A stretch of DNA of 64,000 nt from Oncomelania hupensis (Eukaryota > Mollusca > Gastropoda > Littorinimorpha > Pomatiopsidae), in NCBI GenBank assembly GCA_036898135.1, contig CM072520.1, forward strand, positions 2,122,343 to 2,186,342. The letters are read 5' to 3'. Below, piece by piece: positions 45,146 to 55,183 of this stretch; positions within the stretch are counted from its first letter, which is position 1, and each line of letters starts with the position of its first letter. A program made the translations under genes and the position numbers. Below the pieces are notes generated by a model. It searched no databases and was not told the DNA's origin. It saw nothing but the letters and a program-made list of their open reading frames with translations.

Positions 45146-45366
45146 TCTTTACTCCCCCGTATCGCTACTCCCCCGGCTCGTTACTCCCCCAAGAACACTA
45201 TTCAGTCGCCAGACCTCAGTAAAGATAATTATCGGAAAGACTGTTCTCTTTTAAAACTATCGTGCTTTAACCGGCTGGCAAGAATGGTTGATGTACTTGC
45301 TCCTCCCATTTATTACACCGTAGGGGGAGTAACGAGCCGGGGGAGTAGTGATACGGGGGAGTAGCG
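45146..45366. repeat. inverted repeat built from GGGGGAGTA blocks
   Basis: ACTCCCCCGTATCGCTACTC..GGCTCGTTACTCCCCC at 45,150-45,192 is mirrored at 45,318-45,365, about 45 bp per arm with a 125-bp spacer. This is a fold-back or MITE-like unit. Confidence 0.8.
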
Positions 45367-45482
45367 AGCTGACCCCCGGGGTCCTAGCTAAGTACTGCTG
45401 ATTTTCCGACTCATAAAACGGCGCGTGCTTAAAATTAGGTACTGTACCTACATAAGTCCCGGTCGGGGTCCTAAACACCTAC

Positions 45483-45608
45483 AGCCTTATGCATGAACCC
45501 GGCCTCCCCGAGGCTCTGACTATGCTTACGTACCGAACTACGAGCGATAGTCAGCAACTTTCTTTTGGGCAGCAACTAAACGTTTAGTCTCGTTTCATGC
45601 ATAAGGCC
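45483..45608. mobile_element. 125-bp MITE-like element
   Basis: CCTTATGCATGAA at 45,484-45,496 is exactly inverted as TTCATGCATAAGG at 45,595-45,607. No coding capacity. Confidence 0.6.
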
Positions 45609-45714
45609 CCTATGCACTCACTAACGTTAAGTCCTCATTGTAAAACCGGCTCCTCTGTCTCACACAACAGTAAAACTGCCACCATGAAGGATGGTCAGAA
45701 CATCGACTCAGCGC

Positions 45715-46075
45715 CTTGAGCATGATATGTGAATATGTGCGCCATTAATAATGTTATTACTGTAATATGGCTTTGTCAGTGTAAGAATATTGTTTTCATT
45801 GCTGGCGGGGGCGGCAGTGGTCAATGGTGAAAAACGTCGGACCCACACTCTCTCTCTCTCTCCCTCTCTCTCTCTCTCTCCCCTCGCTCACTCTCCGTCC
45901 CTCCATCCCTCCCACGCTCACTCACTCTCTCTCTCCCTTGAATTTTAGAAAACATTAAGCAATATACATAGCTTGCGTTTTATATTTAAGTTTACATTTT
46001 TACTTTATTTCACTGCACCATTTTTAACTTGAGTCAGTAAGCGTTTTTACGTTTCTGTCAATAAAGTACTAGTTT
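45715..46075 (+). repeat. 3'-end segment, copy 2
   Basis: Matches 43,757-44,200 (CATTAAG.AATAT.CA, TTGCGTTTTATATTTAAGTT, GTTTCTGTCAATAAAGTA). Its start also matches 39,383-39,530 (ATATGTGAATATGTGCGC, GGCAGTGGTCAATGGTGAAA). Confidence 0.85.
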
Positions 46076-46081
46076 TAATTT

Positions 46082-46460
46082 GGGGGGGGGGGGGGGGGGC
46101 GATTTTTTTTCCCACGTGAGCTCCGCCGTCCCTCCTGTATAGGAAAACTTTTTGGCTGATGGGTTAGGGTCATCCACCAAAGCTGTGATTACGCACGGCT
46201 CCGGAGTAGGCGGAGTAGGCCTAGGTTACTGGATGGGGTTAGGGTTAGAGTTAGGGAGAGGGTTAGTTAGGGTTAGGGAGAGGGAGTGGGTTAGGGTTAG
46301 GGAGAGGGATGGGGTTAGGATTAGGAACACTAACACTAACCCCAACCCAAACCCTCTCCCTAACCCGTAAACCCAAACTCTAACCCTAACCCAACAGCCA
46401 AAAGGCGTTCCGATACAGAAGCTCTCAGCGGAGCACACGTGGGGGGGGGGGGGGGGGGGT
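46082..46460. mobile_element. fold-back element with telomere-like core
   Basis: Arms at 46,108-46,170 (CCCACGTGAGCTCCGCCG .. TTTTTGGCTGATGGGTTAGG) and, inverted, at 46,375-46,445, each bordered outside by an 18-20-bp G run. Between them are degenerate TTAGGG units followed by CCCTAA units on the same strand. Confidence 0.75.
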
Positions 46461-46479
46461 GGGAATCGCGACCGCCCCC

Positions 46480-46655
46480 ACCTAGGTTTGGTTTCCAATA
46501 CACCCAATGGGAAGGTTGAAGCCTCGAAATAGTCTTTCGGATGAGACTTTAAACTGAGGTCCAGTGTGTGTACGCATGCAAAAAGATCAAACAGCCTGAT
46601 TCGGCTCTCAGCAGTCCGCTGGACCCTATAAGCAATGAGTAACTAACTAACTAGA
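46480..46655 (+). mobile_element. SINE-like repeat ending in the shared tail, (AACT)n type
   Basis: Contains TTTCGGATGAGACTTTAAAC, then CCTGATTCGGCTCTCAGCAG, TCCGCTGGACCCTATAAGCA and three AACT units. This variant of the shared tail is also used at 56,270 and 57,255. Confidence 0.75.
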
Positions 46656-47095
46656 AAGATCCTGTAGTTCCATGTCAGATAATATAGGTGGGCTATGGAA
46701 GCACACAAACATTACCGTCCCTTATACGCTCAGGTGTCGAGGGACATTAATCTACACACCAACCCAAACCGACAACCAACATATGGGGTGGGGAGGGGGG
46801 GGGGTGGAGGGGGGGAGTAAACATGTAAATTTGTGGAATGGAATGGATATTATTGTTAATAATATTATTAATCGAATATGTGTATAGCACGAACATACGC
46901 GTGTCCAAGAGCAACAGTATACCAAGCGCCAGCAGCTGTGGGTCTGGTGTCACACAACAGTAAGACAGCCACTGATGCAACGAAAAATGTGACACGTTGT
47001 GAGGAAACAATGGATATCACGCTCAATCTCATAAACGTGGTCTGTGAGATTTCCATCTAAAGGCAAAGTCAGGCACCATTACTGGTTTAGTTACT
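46656..47095. other. no gene recognised
   Basis: Includes TTATACGCTCAGGTGTCG (46,721), which resembles the SINE body at 34,527, and a G-rich run at 46,789-46,816. No supported coding region. Confidence 0.5.
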
Positions 47096-47099
47096 CTGT

Positions 47100-47880
47100 T
47101 CTCGTGACTTTCTCTTTCTGTCTCTCTCTTTCTCTGTCTGTGTCTGTCTGTCTCTCTCTCTGTCTATCTGTCTCTCTTTGTCTGTCTCTCTCTCTGTCTC
47201 TCTGTCTCTCTCTCTCTTTGTCTCTAATGTACATAATTATATGTGAAGTATTGACCATGTTGCCTAGTGTATTGGTTCAATGTTGTTGTTGTTTTAAATA
47301 TACATATATATTCCTTTGCTTGTGTTATAGTAATTGATTATGAATATAGCTTCTGTTCTATTTTCCCTTTGCGTAATCGTTATATATTCTATAATGTTTT
47401 AACTGTTTATCGATGTCGTTTGCAGCATGCGTGTGGATGTGTAAGAATGCAAAGGACACGTTGGAAAACTAAGCCTCGGCCTAAAAATTAATGTTAATCA
47501 TTTGGGTAAATAAAATGTTCTGAGTCTGAGTCTGTCTGTCTTTCAGTGTCTGTCTCTCTCTGTATGTTTGTCTCTGTCTCTCTGTCTGTCTATCTGTCTC
47601 TCTCTCACGCACACACACACACACACACGCACACACACACACACACTCACACATACACAAGCGTGTCAGCGTTCAAATCTACTACGGTCACCGACTTTGT
47701 TTGTTTTTCTTTACTTTTTTTATTTATATATTTATGTATTTATTATTATTAATTAATTAATTAATTAATTTATTTATTTATTGTGTATTTTTTATTTATT
47801 ATATTGATTATTTATTTACTTATGTACTTATGTTTGTATGTATGTATGTATGTATGTATGTATGTATTTATTTACTTACA
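47100..47880. repeat. simple-repeat block
   Basis: CT-rich (47,110-47,225), CT then CA (47,530-47,655), AT-rich (47,700-47,820) and GTAT (47,831-47,866) tracts, separated by unique AT-rich sequence. ORFs are compositional. Confidence 0.9.
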
Positions 47881-48207
47881 TTTATAAATCCACTCATTCA
47901 CATTTCACTGACACCGGTTTATAAGGGTCTAATGCTTGACCCAGCCTTTATCACATTCAGTCCTCTGATTATCCGATCTCCGAGGGGAGCGCTGCACCCA
48001 CTTGATCACGGTGAAAGGGAGGAGGAGGGGGGGGGGCGAGGATGGAAGGGGGGATACGGAAGGTTTTGACTGCGGTTAGGATGTCCTTTGGGGAATCAAT
48101 CATTGATATTTTAACTGTAAACATTTTCATTATGTTTTGTTTTTAAATGTTGTCTATATATCACCTAACTGAAGAGACGTTAAATTAAATTAAATAACTA
48201 TCAATAA

Positions 48208-48360
48208 ATGAGCGTGTGTGCTTGTGTGTGTGTCTCTGTGTGTGTGTGTCTCTTTGTGTGTGTGTGTGTGTGTGTGACAGAGAGAGAGATAATAATAATA
48301 ATAATCAACATTGTACAGCGCCCTTCCTCACTAGAGCTCATAGCGCTTTACAATATTACC

Positions 48361-48411
<51 letters not shown>

Positions 48412-48540
48412 TGATAGACAAACAGAGAGGGACAGATAGACAGACACAGACAGATTGAGAGACAGACAGAGACACAGAGAGAGAGACAGACACAGACAGA
48501 GAAATAGAGAGAGAGACAAAGAGAGGGACAGAGAGAGGCT
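48208..48540. repeat. GT, AAT and GA tracts with a SINE-end relic
   Basis: GT (48,208-48,277), AAT (48,290-48,306), then CAGCGCCCTTCCTCACTAGAG and ATAGCGCTTTACAAT (48,316-48,354), resembling the conserved end of the tRNA-headed SINEs, then GA/GACA (48,366-48,538). Confidence 0.85.
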
Positions 48541-48542
48541 TA

Positions 48543-48902
48543 TATTATAATGAAAGAGTTTATGCTGCTGCCAAGTCTGGAGCTAAACAAACAATGCAAT
48601 ATGTTAATCTTGATATTCCTCTTTCACTTAATGAATACATATCAACCTTAATGGCAATAGAGCATAAAAAACATAATGCTAACTTCTTGACAAATAACAC
48701 ATTATTCATGCAGTTTGATATTAAGAAAGTTCTAGAATTTTGTCAAATAAGCAATATTAACCCCTTTCATGTAAGGAGAATTATATCCTTAATGTACCGA
48801 TGGAAATGTAATGCCTTTAGAACCAAATATGTCAAAAAAATATGGTATGTGTATGTAGTGGCATTGTTTCTCAACAACATATACTTTCGTGCCCTACATT
48901 AA
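48543..48902 (+). other. unidentified open frame
   Basis: An AT-rich frame reads MQYVNLDIPLSLNEYISTLM, FDIKKVLEFCQISNINPF and KKIWYVYVVALFLNNIYF to a TAA at 48,900. It is not low-complexity and is open upstream into the GA tract. No family is recognised; its codon composition simply follows the AT-rich background. Confidence 0.25.
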
Positions 48903-49023
48903 AACAGCACATACCGGTATTGAAATCAAATACTGTAGCTGACATCTGTAATAGTCCGCAGCTGATTTATGAACTGTTTAAGTCCTTGCTATAGATAGTC
49001 CATTAGGCACAGTTGTGTAATAT

Positions 49024-49306
49024 TTTATTTGATATCGTTTGTTAATATCGAAATAATATGTGTCTATATGTGTATGTGTATGTATGTGTTTGTGTATATA
49101 TGTGTGTGTATGTGTATATATATGTATGTATGTGTATATATATATATGTATGTATGTATATATATATATATATTTTATTTGATATCGTTTGTTAATATCG
49201 AAATAATATGTGTCTATATGTGTATGTGTATGTATGTATGTATGTGTTTGTGTATATATGTGTGTGTATGTGTATATATATGTATGTATGTGTATATATA
49301 TATATG

Positions 49307-49390
<84 letters not shown>
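49024..49390. repeat. tandem duplication of a TATG/TA block
   Basis: ATTTGATATCGTTTGTTAAT at 49,028 and 49,176 starts two units of about 148 bp, each of TG, TATG and TA microsatellite. The second extends into about 70 bp of TA. Confidence 0.9.
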
Positions 49391-49554
49391 TTGTATGGAC
49401 TTGAGCATAATGTGTTTTTGTATAATTATGTGAGTGTACTTTGTAAATACATGTATGTGTGTATTATGTAAAAAGATGAGTGAGTGAAAGGTCGTCTAAA
49501 ATCACACATTGTGTATAGACGTAAAATGAAATAAAGAAAGAAGAAAGAAGAGAG

Positions 49555-49755
49555 ATACAGTTAGACAGAGAGGCAGAGACAGAGAGACAGAGGCAGAGAC
49601 AGAGAGACAGACACAGAAACAGACAAACAGAAAGACAGAGAGAGAGAGACAGACAGAGAAATACAGACAGAGAGACAGACATACAGAGAGAGACATACAG
49701 ACAGAGAGAGACAGACAGACATATAGAAAGACAGAAAGAAAGAGACAGACAGAGG

Positions 49756-49790
<35 letters not shown>

Positions 49791-49792
49791 GC

Positions 49793-49841
<49 letters not shown>

Positions 49842-50040
49842 GAGCGCCAGACAGAGAGAGAGAGAGAGACAGAGAGAGCCAGACAGACAGAGAAAGAGAC
49901 AGACAGACAGAGAAAGAGACTGACAGAGAGACAGACTGAGAGACAGACAGGCAGAGAAAAACAGAGAGATAGACAAGACGTACAGACATACAGACAGAGA
50001 CAAACAGACAGAATGAGACAGACAGAGAGACAGATAGATA
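49555..50040 (-). repeat. GA-rich subterminal array, inverted partner of 39,511
   Basis: The reverse complement shares the ordered non-simple landmarks of 39,520-39,760 (for example CAGTTAGACAGAGAGGCAGA and CAGACATATAGAAAGACAGA). Confidence 0.85.
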
Positions 50041-50099
50041 AGTAAGCAGACTTCGAAAGTTGAGAAAGAAAAAGAGACAAAAAAAAATGAAAGGGATTG

Positions 50100-50262
50100 T
50101 TCTTATATAGCGCACTTCCAAGCTCAGAGAGCTTCTCAAGGCGCTGGCCACCAATATCCAGCATGCACAGTATAGTTTGCTGAAGTCAAGATTGAACCCA
50201 CGTCGTCCGAGATGCACACACACTAAGCCTGCGCACTGACCACAGAGCTATCCCTGCCGCCA
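50100..50262 (-). mobile_element. SINE end fragment
   Basis: TATAGCGCACTTCCAAGCTC and TCTCAAGGCGCTGGCC match the conserved end of the SINEs at 36,030 and 36,926. Then AAGATTGAACCCACG and GACCACAGAGCTATCCCTGCC look like a tRNA-type head on the minus strand. Confidence 0.6.
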
Positions 50263-50344
50263 AGAGAGAGACAAATCGACGTATAAAACATATTATGTAC
50301 AACATCAATAGATTTTTTTCCCACAATTATCGACAGTGGTTACG

Positions 50345-50690
50345 AAAAATGTAACAAAATCACCCTCAAAATCGTCCTCAAAATCATCCTCAAAATCATC
50401 CTCAAAATCATCATCATCAAAATCAGCATCAAAAGCATCATCAAAAGAATCATCAAAAGCATCATCAAAAGCATCATCAAAATCATCATCAAAATCATCA
50501 TCAAAAGCATCATCAAAATCATCATCAAAATCACCATCAAAATCATCATCAAAATCACCATCAAAATCATCATCAAAATCATCATCAAAATCACCATCAA
50601 AATCACCATCACAATCAACATCAAAATCACCATCAAAATCACCATCAAAATCATCATCAAAATCATCATCAAAATCATCATGTGCACTTT
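50345..50690 (+). repeat. 12-bp TCATCATCAAAA repeat
   Basis: About 28 units with CCA/CCT variants just inside the right TIR. ORFs reading SKSSSKSS or MMILMMIL are by-products. Confidence 0.95.
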
Positions 50691-50717
50691 GTCAAAATGC
50701 GACAGTTTATATCTGAC

Positions 50718-50858
50718 ATCAAACACTGAAGTGTCGCACAAACTGAACTGTCGTCTCGTGCGACACTTCAGTGTTCGAGGTCACCCCGAAGTGTCGCACC
50801 GCAACTGAAGTGTCGTCCGTACGACAATTCAGTTTGTGCGACACTTCAGTGCTCTACA
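50718..50858 (-). repeat. right TIR of the 11.7-kb transposon
   Basis: The outer about 100 bp are the exact inverse of 39,189-39,290. The inner part is rearranged relative to the left arm, with one motif block fewer. Confidence 0.95.
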
Positions 50859-51838
50859 AAGCATGTTGAATGGGATGGCAAACAATTCAGGGGCTTTGTT
50901 GATATGGGTACTGGTGTGAATGATGATTCTGTGTCAGTGGCTTCAAATGTTTTGGTTCTGATGGTTGTTGGTTTGAATGGTGCATGGAAGGTGCCTTGTG
51001 GTTTTTTTTTTATTGAAGGTTTGTGTGGTGCTGAGAAAGCAAATCTAGTTACTGGTTGTCTCGAAAGGTTGAATGACATTGGCATCAAAATAAAATCCCT
51101 TACTTGTGATGGACCATCAGCAAATTTTGCCATGCTGAAAGCCCTTGGGGCTTCATTGAGTGGAGAGCTTGTTTCTTCATTTCCCCATCCTTGTGACAAG
51201 TCATGGAGAGTGTGTGTCATTTTAGACCCCTGTCACATGCTCAAGCTGGTCAGGAATGCACTGTCTGATATGGGAGAGCTGAAAACCTGTGATGGCAGTA
51301 GCATTCGGTGGCAATGCTTTAAATCTTTGCATGTGTTGCAAGAAAAGGAGGGCCTCCGACTAGCAAACAAGCTGAAATCGGCTCATGTGAGTTGGCAGAA
51401 ACAAAAAATGAAAGTAAACCTTGCTGTTCAAACATTGAGCACAAGTGTTGCTGATGCTATGGTGTATTGCAGGGATGCTCTTGGTATGCGAGAGTTTGAA
51501 GGTTGTGAGGCAACTGTGGAATTCATTTTGATGTTTGACCACCTGTTTGATATTTTAAATTCCAGAAATCCCATTGCAAAAGGATTCAAGAGTCCTCTGA
51601 GACCAGATTATTTTGCTGCCACTGATAGTTTTCTTTGCAAAGCTGAAGACTACATTAGTTCTCTTAGGGACCAAAAGGGCAATAGCATTCTCACATCCAA
51701 AAGAAAGACAGGGTTTCTTGGGTTTCTGATATGCATCAAAAGCATACGCATGCTGGTACTCGATCTTCTGTGCTGTCCTACTCCACCTATGAAATACCTG
51801 CTTTCCTACAGATTTTCCCAAGACCACATTGAACTCTT

Positions 51839-54800
51839 GCTCTGTGGGTTCGGGCAAATAGAATAGACCCAACGTTTCCCGGCGTGTCGTAAGAGGCGAC
51901 TAACAGGGGTGATGTTAGCACGGCATCACTGGGCGAAAGTCTTCTACACAGAAGTCACCGGCCAGGGCGGAGGAACCTCACGTTACTACAGGTTCAACGA
52001 CCACGTGCTCAGGGCCAAGGCGAGCCACACTGTATTCGTGGATTTCGGCTGTGGCCAACAGCCTGGAGAGGATTGGGCCCTGCCAGGTCTTTTTTTGCCC
52101 AAGACACAACACATGATGAGGCTATCCACTAATTCCATGCCGGATCGGTCGTCGCCCGGCTACACAAGGACCGCGCCTTCCGTTGGCCACCAGGACGGAG
52201 GTGAAAAGTATGCTACTGATGGACAAATTAGCAAGATCCGCACGAGAAACAACATCGTCATAGGAACCTGGAATGTCAGGACCCTAACTGCGGAAGGAAA
52301 ATTAGAAGAACTGGCCCACGAGCTGGACCACTATCGATGGAACGTTCTAGGTATCAGCGAACTGCGCTGGAAAGGCCTAGGTGAAACAACGACTGACAAA
52401 GGCCACAAGCTCTATTTCAGCGGTAGAGATGACAGGCACGAACACGGCGTTGGATTCTTGGTCCACAAGAACATTCTAGCCACTGTCATGGGTTGCCGCC
52501 CAGTCTCCAGTAGACTCATTACCATCCGTCTGAGAGCAACCCCTTTCAACATTACCATCATCCAGGCCTATGCCCCAACATCAGACTATGAAGACAGCGA
52601 AGTGGAGGATTTTTATGAAAATATACAGGCGGTCCTTGACCAAGTGCCGAAGAAGGACATAGTCATAGTGCAAGGCGACTGGAATGCCAAGGTTGGCCAA
52701 GATGCGCACCACAACTGGGGAGACACATGCGGACCCCACTGCAACAACGAGACAAATGACAGGGGTCTGAGGCTATTGGAGTTTGCCAGATACAACAATC
52801 TGGTACTGGCAAACACGCTTGGTCTCCACAAAAAATCCAGACGATGGACATGGCACAGTCCCGGCGGGGAACATCACAACCAGATCGACTACATCATGGT
52901 CAAGAAACGCTTCAGATCAAGCATCAACATTGGCAGGACACGCACTTTTCCAGGAGCAGACATTGGAAGTGACCACGATCTCGTGATGATGTCTTTCCGG
53001 CTCCATTTGAAGAGAGTAAATACAGCAAAGTGCACTAGGCTGAAGTTCGACCTGGACAAACTGCAAGACCCGGAGGTGGCAAAAATATTTCAGGCCACAA
53101 TTGGAGGGAAATTTGCACCACTGCTTATTTTGGGGGCAGGCGAAGTAGATGTCAACACCATGACCAATACCTTCAACTCAGCTGTAACAGATGCCGCCAC
53201 TGAGATTCTTGGCAAGCACCGACCAAAGAAGAAGCCGTGGATTACACCTGAACTTTTGGATCTGTGTGATAAACGAAGAGAGTTAAAAAAGAAAAAGAAC
53301 ACCTCACAGGGAGCTGATGTCTACCGAAAAATCAACAATGACATCCGAAAAGGCATGCGCACAGCAAAGGAGAACTGGATAGAAGATCAATGCCAGGAAA
53401 TAGAGAACAATCTGAACAAGAACAACAGCAAGAAGGCCTACCAGACTGTGAAGCGGCTGACAAGTGTTAAACAGCCCAAAGTCTCCACTATCCAAAGCAA
53501 GTCTGGCATTTGCCTTACAGAAGAACAAGAAGTCTTGGACAGATGGACAGAGTACTGCTCTGACCTTTACAACCATACACCAATTGGAGACCCATCAGTT
53601 CTAGCATGTCCCGAGAGCAGAGAAGAAGAAGAAATCCTCCCAATTCTCCGGGAAGAAGTTGAGGCAGCAGTGCAATCGCTGAAGAAAGGGAAGTCAGCGG
53701 GAGTGGACAACATACCAGCGGAACTGCTACAAGCAGGAGGAGAAGCGATGACTGATGCTCTCACCATTATCTGCAACAAGATCTGGCAGAGTGGGGAATG
53801 GCCTACACCATGGACCCAGTCGCTTGTCATCACTCTTCCCAAAAAAGGTAACCTTCAGGAGTGTGAAAATTACCGCACCATCAGCCTCATCAGCCATCCC
53901 AGCAAGGTCCTCCTGAAAATAATACTCAACAGGTTGAAACCACAAGCTGAACAAATCATAGCTGAAGAACAAGCAGGATTCATGGCAGGGCGAAGTACCA
54001 CTGAACAGATTTTCAACCTCAGAATAATCTGTGAGAAATACCTACAGCACCAACAACATCTATATCATGTGTTCATAGACTTCAAGAAGGCATTTGACCG
54101 AGTCTGGCATGCAGCTCTATGGGCAACCATGAAAGTGTACAACATCAGCCCTAAAATTATAGAAGTCATCAAAAGCCTGTATGACAAGGCTACCAGTGCA
54201 GTCCTCCATAACAGCGTCATCGGGAACTGGTTCAGAACAACAATCGGTGTGCGTCAAGGATGCCTACTCTCTCCAACACTCTTCAACATCTTTCTAGAGC
54301 GCATCATGTCAGATGCACTTGCAGATCATGAAGGCACAGTCAGCATAGGGGGCAGAGCAATCTCCAATCTTCGTTTTGCGGATGATATTGATGGATTGGC
54401 TGGAGAGGAACAAGAACTTGAACAGCTTGTACAGAGGCTTGACACCACCTCCAGAGCTTATGGAATGGAAATAAGTGCGGAGAAGACCAAAATGATGACC
54501 AACAACACCAATGGCATCAACACGGACATCAAAGTACAAGGCCAATCCCTCAACACAGTGCACAGCTTCAAATATTTAGGAGCCATTGTGTCAGACAATG
54601 GGTCTCGACAGGAAGTCCTCTCCAGGATCGCACAAACAACTGCTGCCCTGACAAGGTTGAAGCCCATTTGGAAAGACAGAACCATCAGTCTACATTCCAA
54701 AGTAAGACTGCTGCGCTCTCTGGTCATCTCCATCTTCCTATATGCTTGCGAAGCATGGACCCTCACAGCAGATCTCCAACGAAGAATACAAAGCATGGAG

Positions 54801-55183
54801 ATGAGGTGCTACAGAAGACTTCTGTGCATTTCCTATACCCAACACATCACCAACGTTGAAGTCCGACAGACCATCACACAAGCCATTGGACAACACGATG
54901 ACCTGCTCACAGTGGTGAAGAAACGGAAACTCCGATGGTATGGCCACGTCACCAGATCATCAGGCCTTGCAAAGACCATTCTGCAAGGCACAGTGCAAGG
55001 AGGTAGAAGAAGGGGGAGACCGAAAAAGAGGTGGGAGGACAACATTCGAGAATGGACTGGTTTGACACTGAGCGAAGCCATGAGGGCTGCTGAGGACAGA
55101 GAAAGATGGAGTATGCTGGTTAAGCGATCATCTGTGGTGCCCCTACGACCTTCGGGTTATGGGACAGGATAGGATAGGATAGG
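51839..55183 (+). mobile_element. full-length RTE-like LINE with intact ORF
   Basis: 3,345 bp flanked by a perfect 13-bp duplication, ACATTGAACTCTT (51,826-51,838 and 55,184-55,196), within the P transposase at the HIEL motif. A 5' stretch of 70 bp precedes a single ORF. The 3' end has almost no UTR and a (GGATA)n tail. Five other copies in the window are truncated. Confidence 0.97.
51909..55172 (+). CDS. RTE-like endonuclease-reverse transcriptase, intact
   Basis: The frame is open over 1,087 codons; the first ATG codons are at or soon after 51,909. A leader of about 115 residues precedes the APE-type endonuclease: VIGTWNVRTLTAEGK (about 119), GISELRWKGLG, IIQAYAPTSDYED, IVQGDWNAKVG (about 256), NQIDYIMVKK and DIGSDHDLVMM (about 353). 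Then a linker, the reverse transcriptase with KGKSAGVDNIPAELL, FIDFKKAFDRVW (about 724), IGVRQGCLLSPTLFN (about 778) and LRFADDIDGL (about 822), and a C-terminal domain with ISYTQHITN, KLRWYGHVTRS and GRPKKRWEDNIREWTG. Catalytic motifs are all present, so this copy may be functional. Relatives are often mislabelled as craniofacial development protein 2. RTE placement rests on the short 3' UTR and motif style. Confidence 0.93.
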   Translation: MMLARHHWAKVFYTEVTGQGGGTSRYYRFNDHVLRAKASHTVFVDFGCGQQPGEDWALPGLFLPKTQHMMRLSTNSMPDRSSPGYTRTAPSVGHQDGGEKYATDGQISKIRTRNNIVIGTWNVRTLTAEGKLEELAHELDHYRWNVLGISELRWKGLGETTTDKGHKLYFSGRDDRHEHGVGFLVHKNILATVMGCRPVSSRLITIRLRATPFNITIIQAYAPTSDYEDSEVEDFYENIQAVLDQVPKKDIVIVQGDWNAKVGQDAHHNWGDTCGPHCNNETNDRGLRLLEFARYNNLVLANTLGLHKKSRRWTWHSPGGEHHNQIDYIMVKKRFRSSINIGRTRTFPGADIGSDHDLVMMSFRLHLKRVNTAKCTRLKFDLDKLQDPEVAKIFQATIGGKFAPLLILGAGEVDVNTMTNTFNSAVTDAATEILGKHRPKKKPWITPELLDLCDKRRELKKKKNTSQGADVYRKINNDIRKGMRTAKENWIEDQCQEIENNLNKNNSKKAYQTVKRLTSVKQPKVSTIQSKSGICLTEEQEVLDRWTEYCSDLYNHTPIGDPSVLACPESREEEEILPILREEVEAAVQSLKKGKSAGVDNIPAELLQAGGEAMTDALTIICNKIWQSGEWPTPWTQSLVITLPKKGNLQECENYRTISLISHPSKVLLKIILNRLKPQAEQIIAEEQAGFMAGRSTTEQIFNLRIICEKYLQHQQHLYHVFIDFKKAFDRVWHAALWATMKVYNISPKIIEVIKSLYDKATSAVLHNSVIGNWFRTTIGVRQGCLLSPTLFNIFLERIMSDALADHEGTVSIGGRAISNLRFADDIDGLAGEEQELEQLVQRLDTTSRAYGMEISAEKTKMMTNNTNGINTDIKVQGQSLNTVHSFKYLGAIVSDNGSRQEVLSRIAQTTAALTRLKPIWKDRTISLHSKVRLLRSLVISIFLYACEAWTLTADLQRRIQSMEMRCYRRLLCISYTQHITNVEVRQTITQAIGQHDDLLTVVKKRKLRWYGHVTRSSGLAKTILQGTVQGGRRRGRPKKRWEDNIREWTGLTLSEAMRAAEDRERWSMLVKRSSVVPLRPSGYGTG

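Larger units (their letters stand above)
39189..50858 (+). mobile_element. 11.7-kb integrase-type DNA transposon (IS3EU/Ginger-like)
   Basis: TGTAGAGCACTGAAGTGTCG at 39,189 and its exact inverse ending at 50,858 are the outer ends of terminal inverted repeats identical for about 100 bp. AAGCAT lies directly outside both ends (39,183-39,188 and 50,859-50,864); removing the element and one copy restores the P transposase frame RKHVEWDG. The interior encodes an integrase and an OTU/F-box-like protein and carries many secondary insertions and satellites. The integrase type and TG..CA ends suit the eukaryotic Ginger and IS3EU superfamilies. A 6-bp duplication favours IS3EU over Ginger (about 4-5 bp), but I recall those lengths from memory. 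Confidence 0.9.

Noticed and set aside
46200..46400. Telomere or ancient chromosome fusion point
   Set aside because: Units are few and degenerate, and are enclosed by inverted arms inside a transposon.
47830..48069. Small ORF downstream of GTAT repeats
   Set aside because: Starts in a microsatellite and has no domain or splice support.
50340..50741. Serine/lysine or methionine-rich proteins
   Set aside because: Simple 12-bp repeat read in different frames.
39189..50858. Maverick/Polinton
   Set aside because: TIRs, an integrase and a 6-bp duplication fit, but there is no DNA polymerase B, ATPase, capsid or adenoviral-type protease, and the OTU module suits Ginger/IS3EU-type elements.
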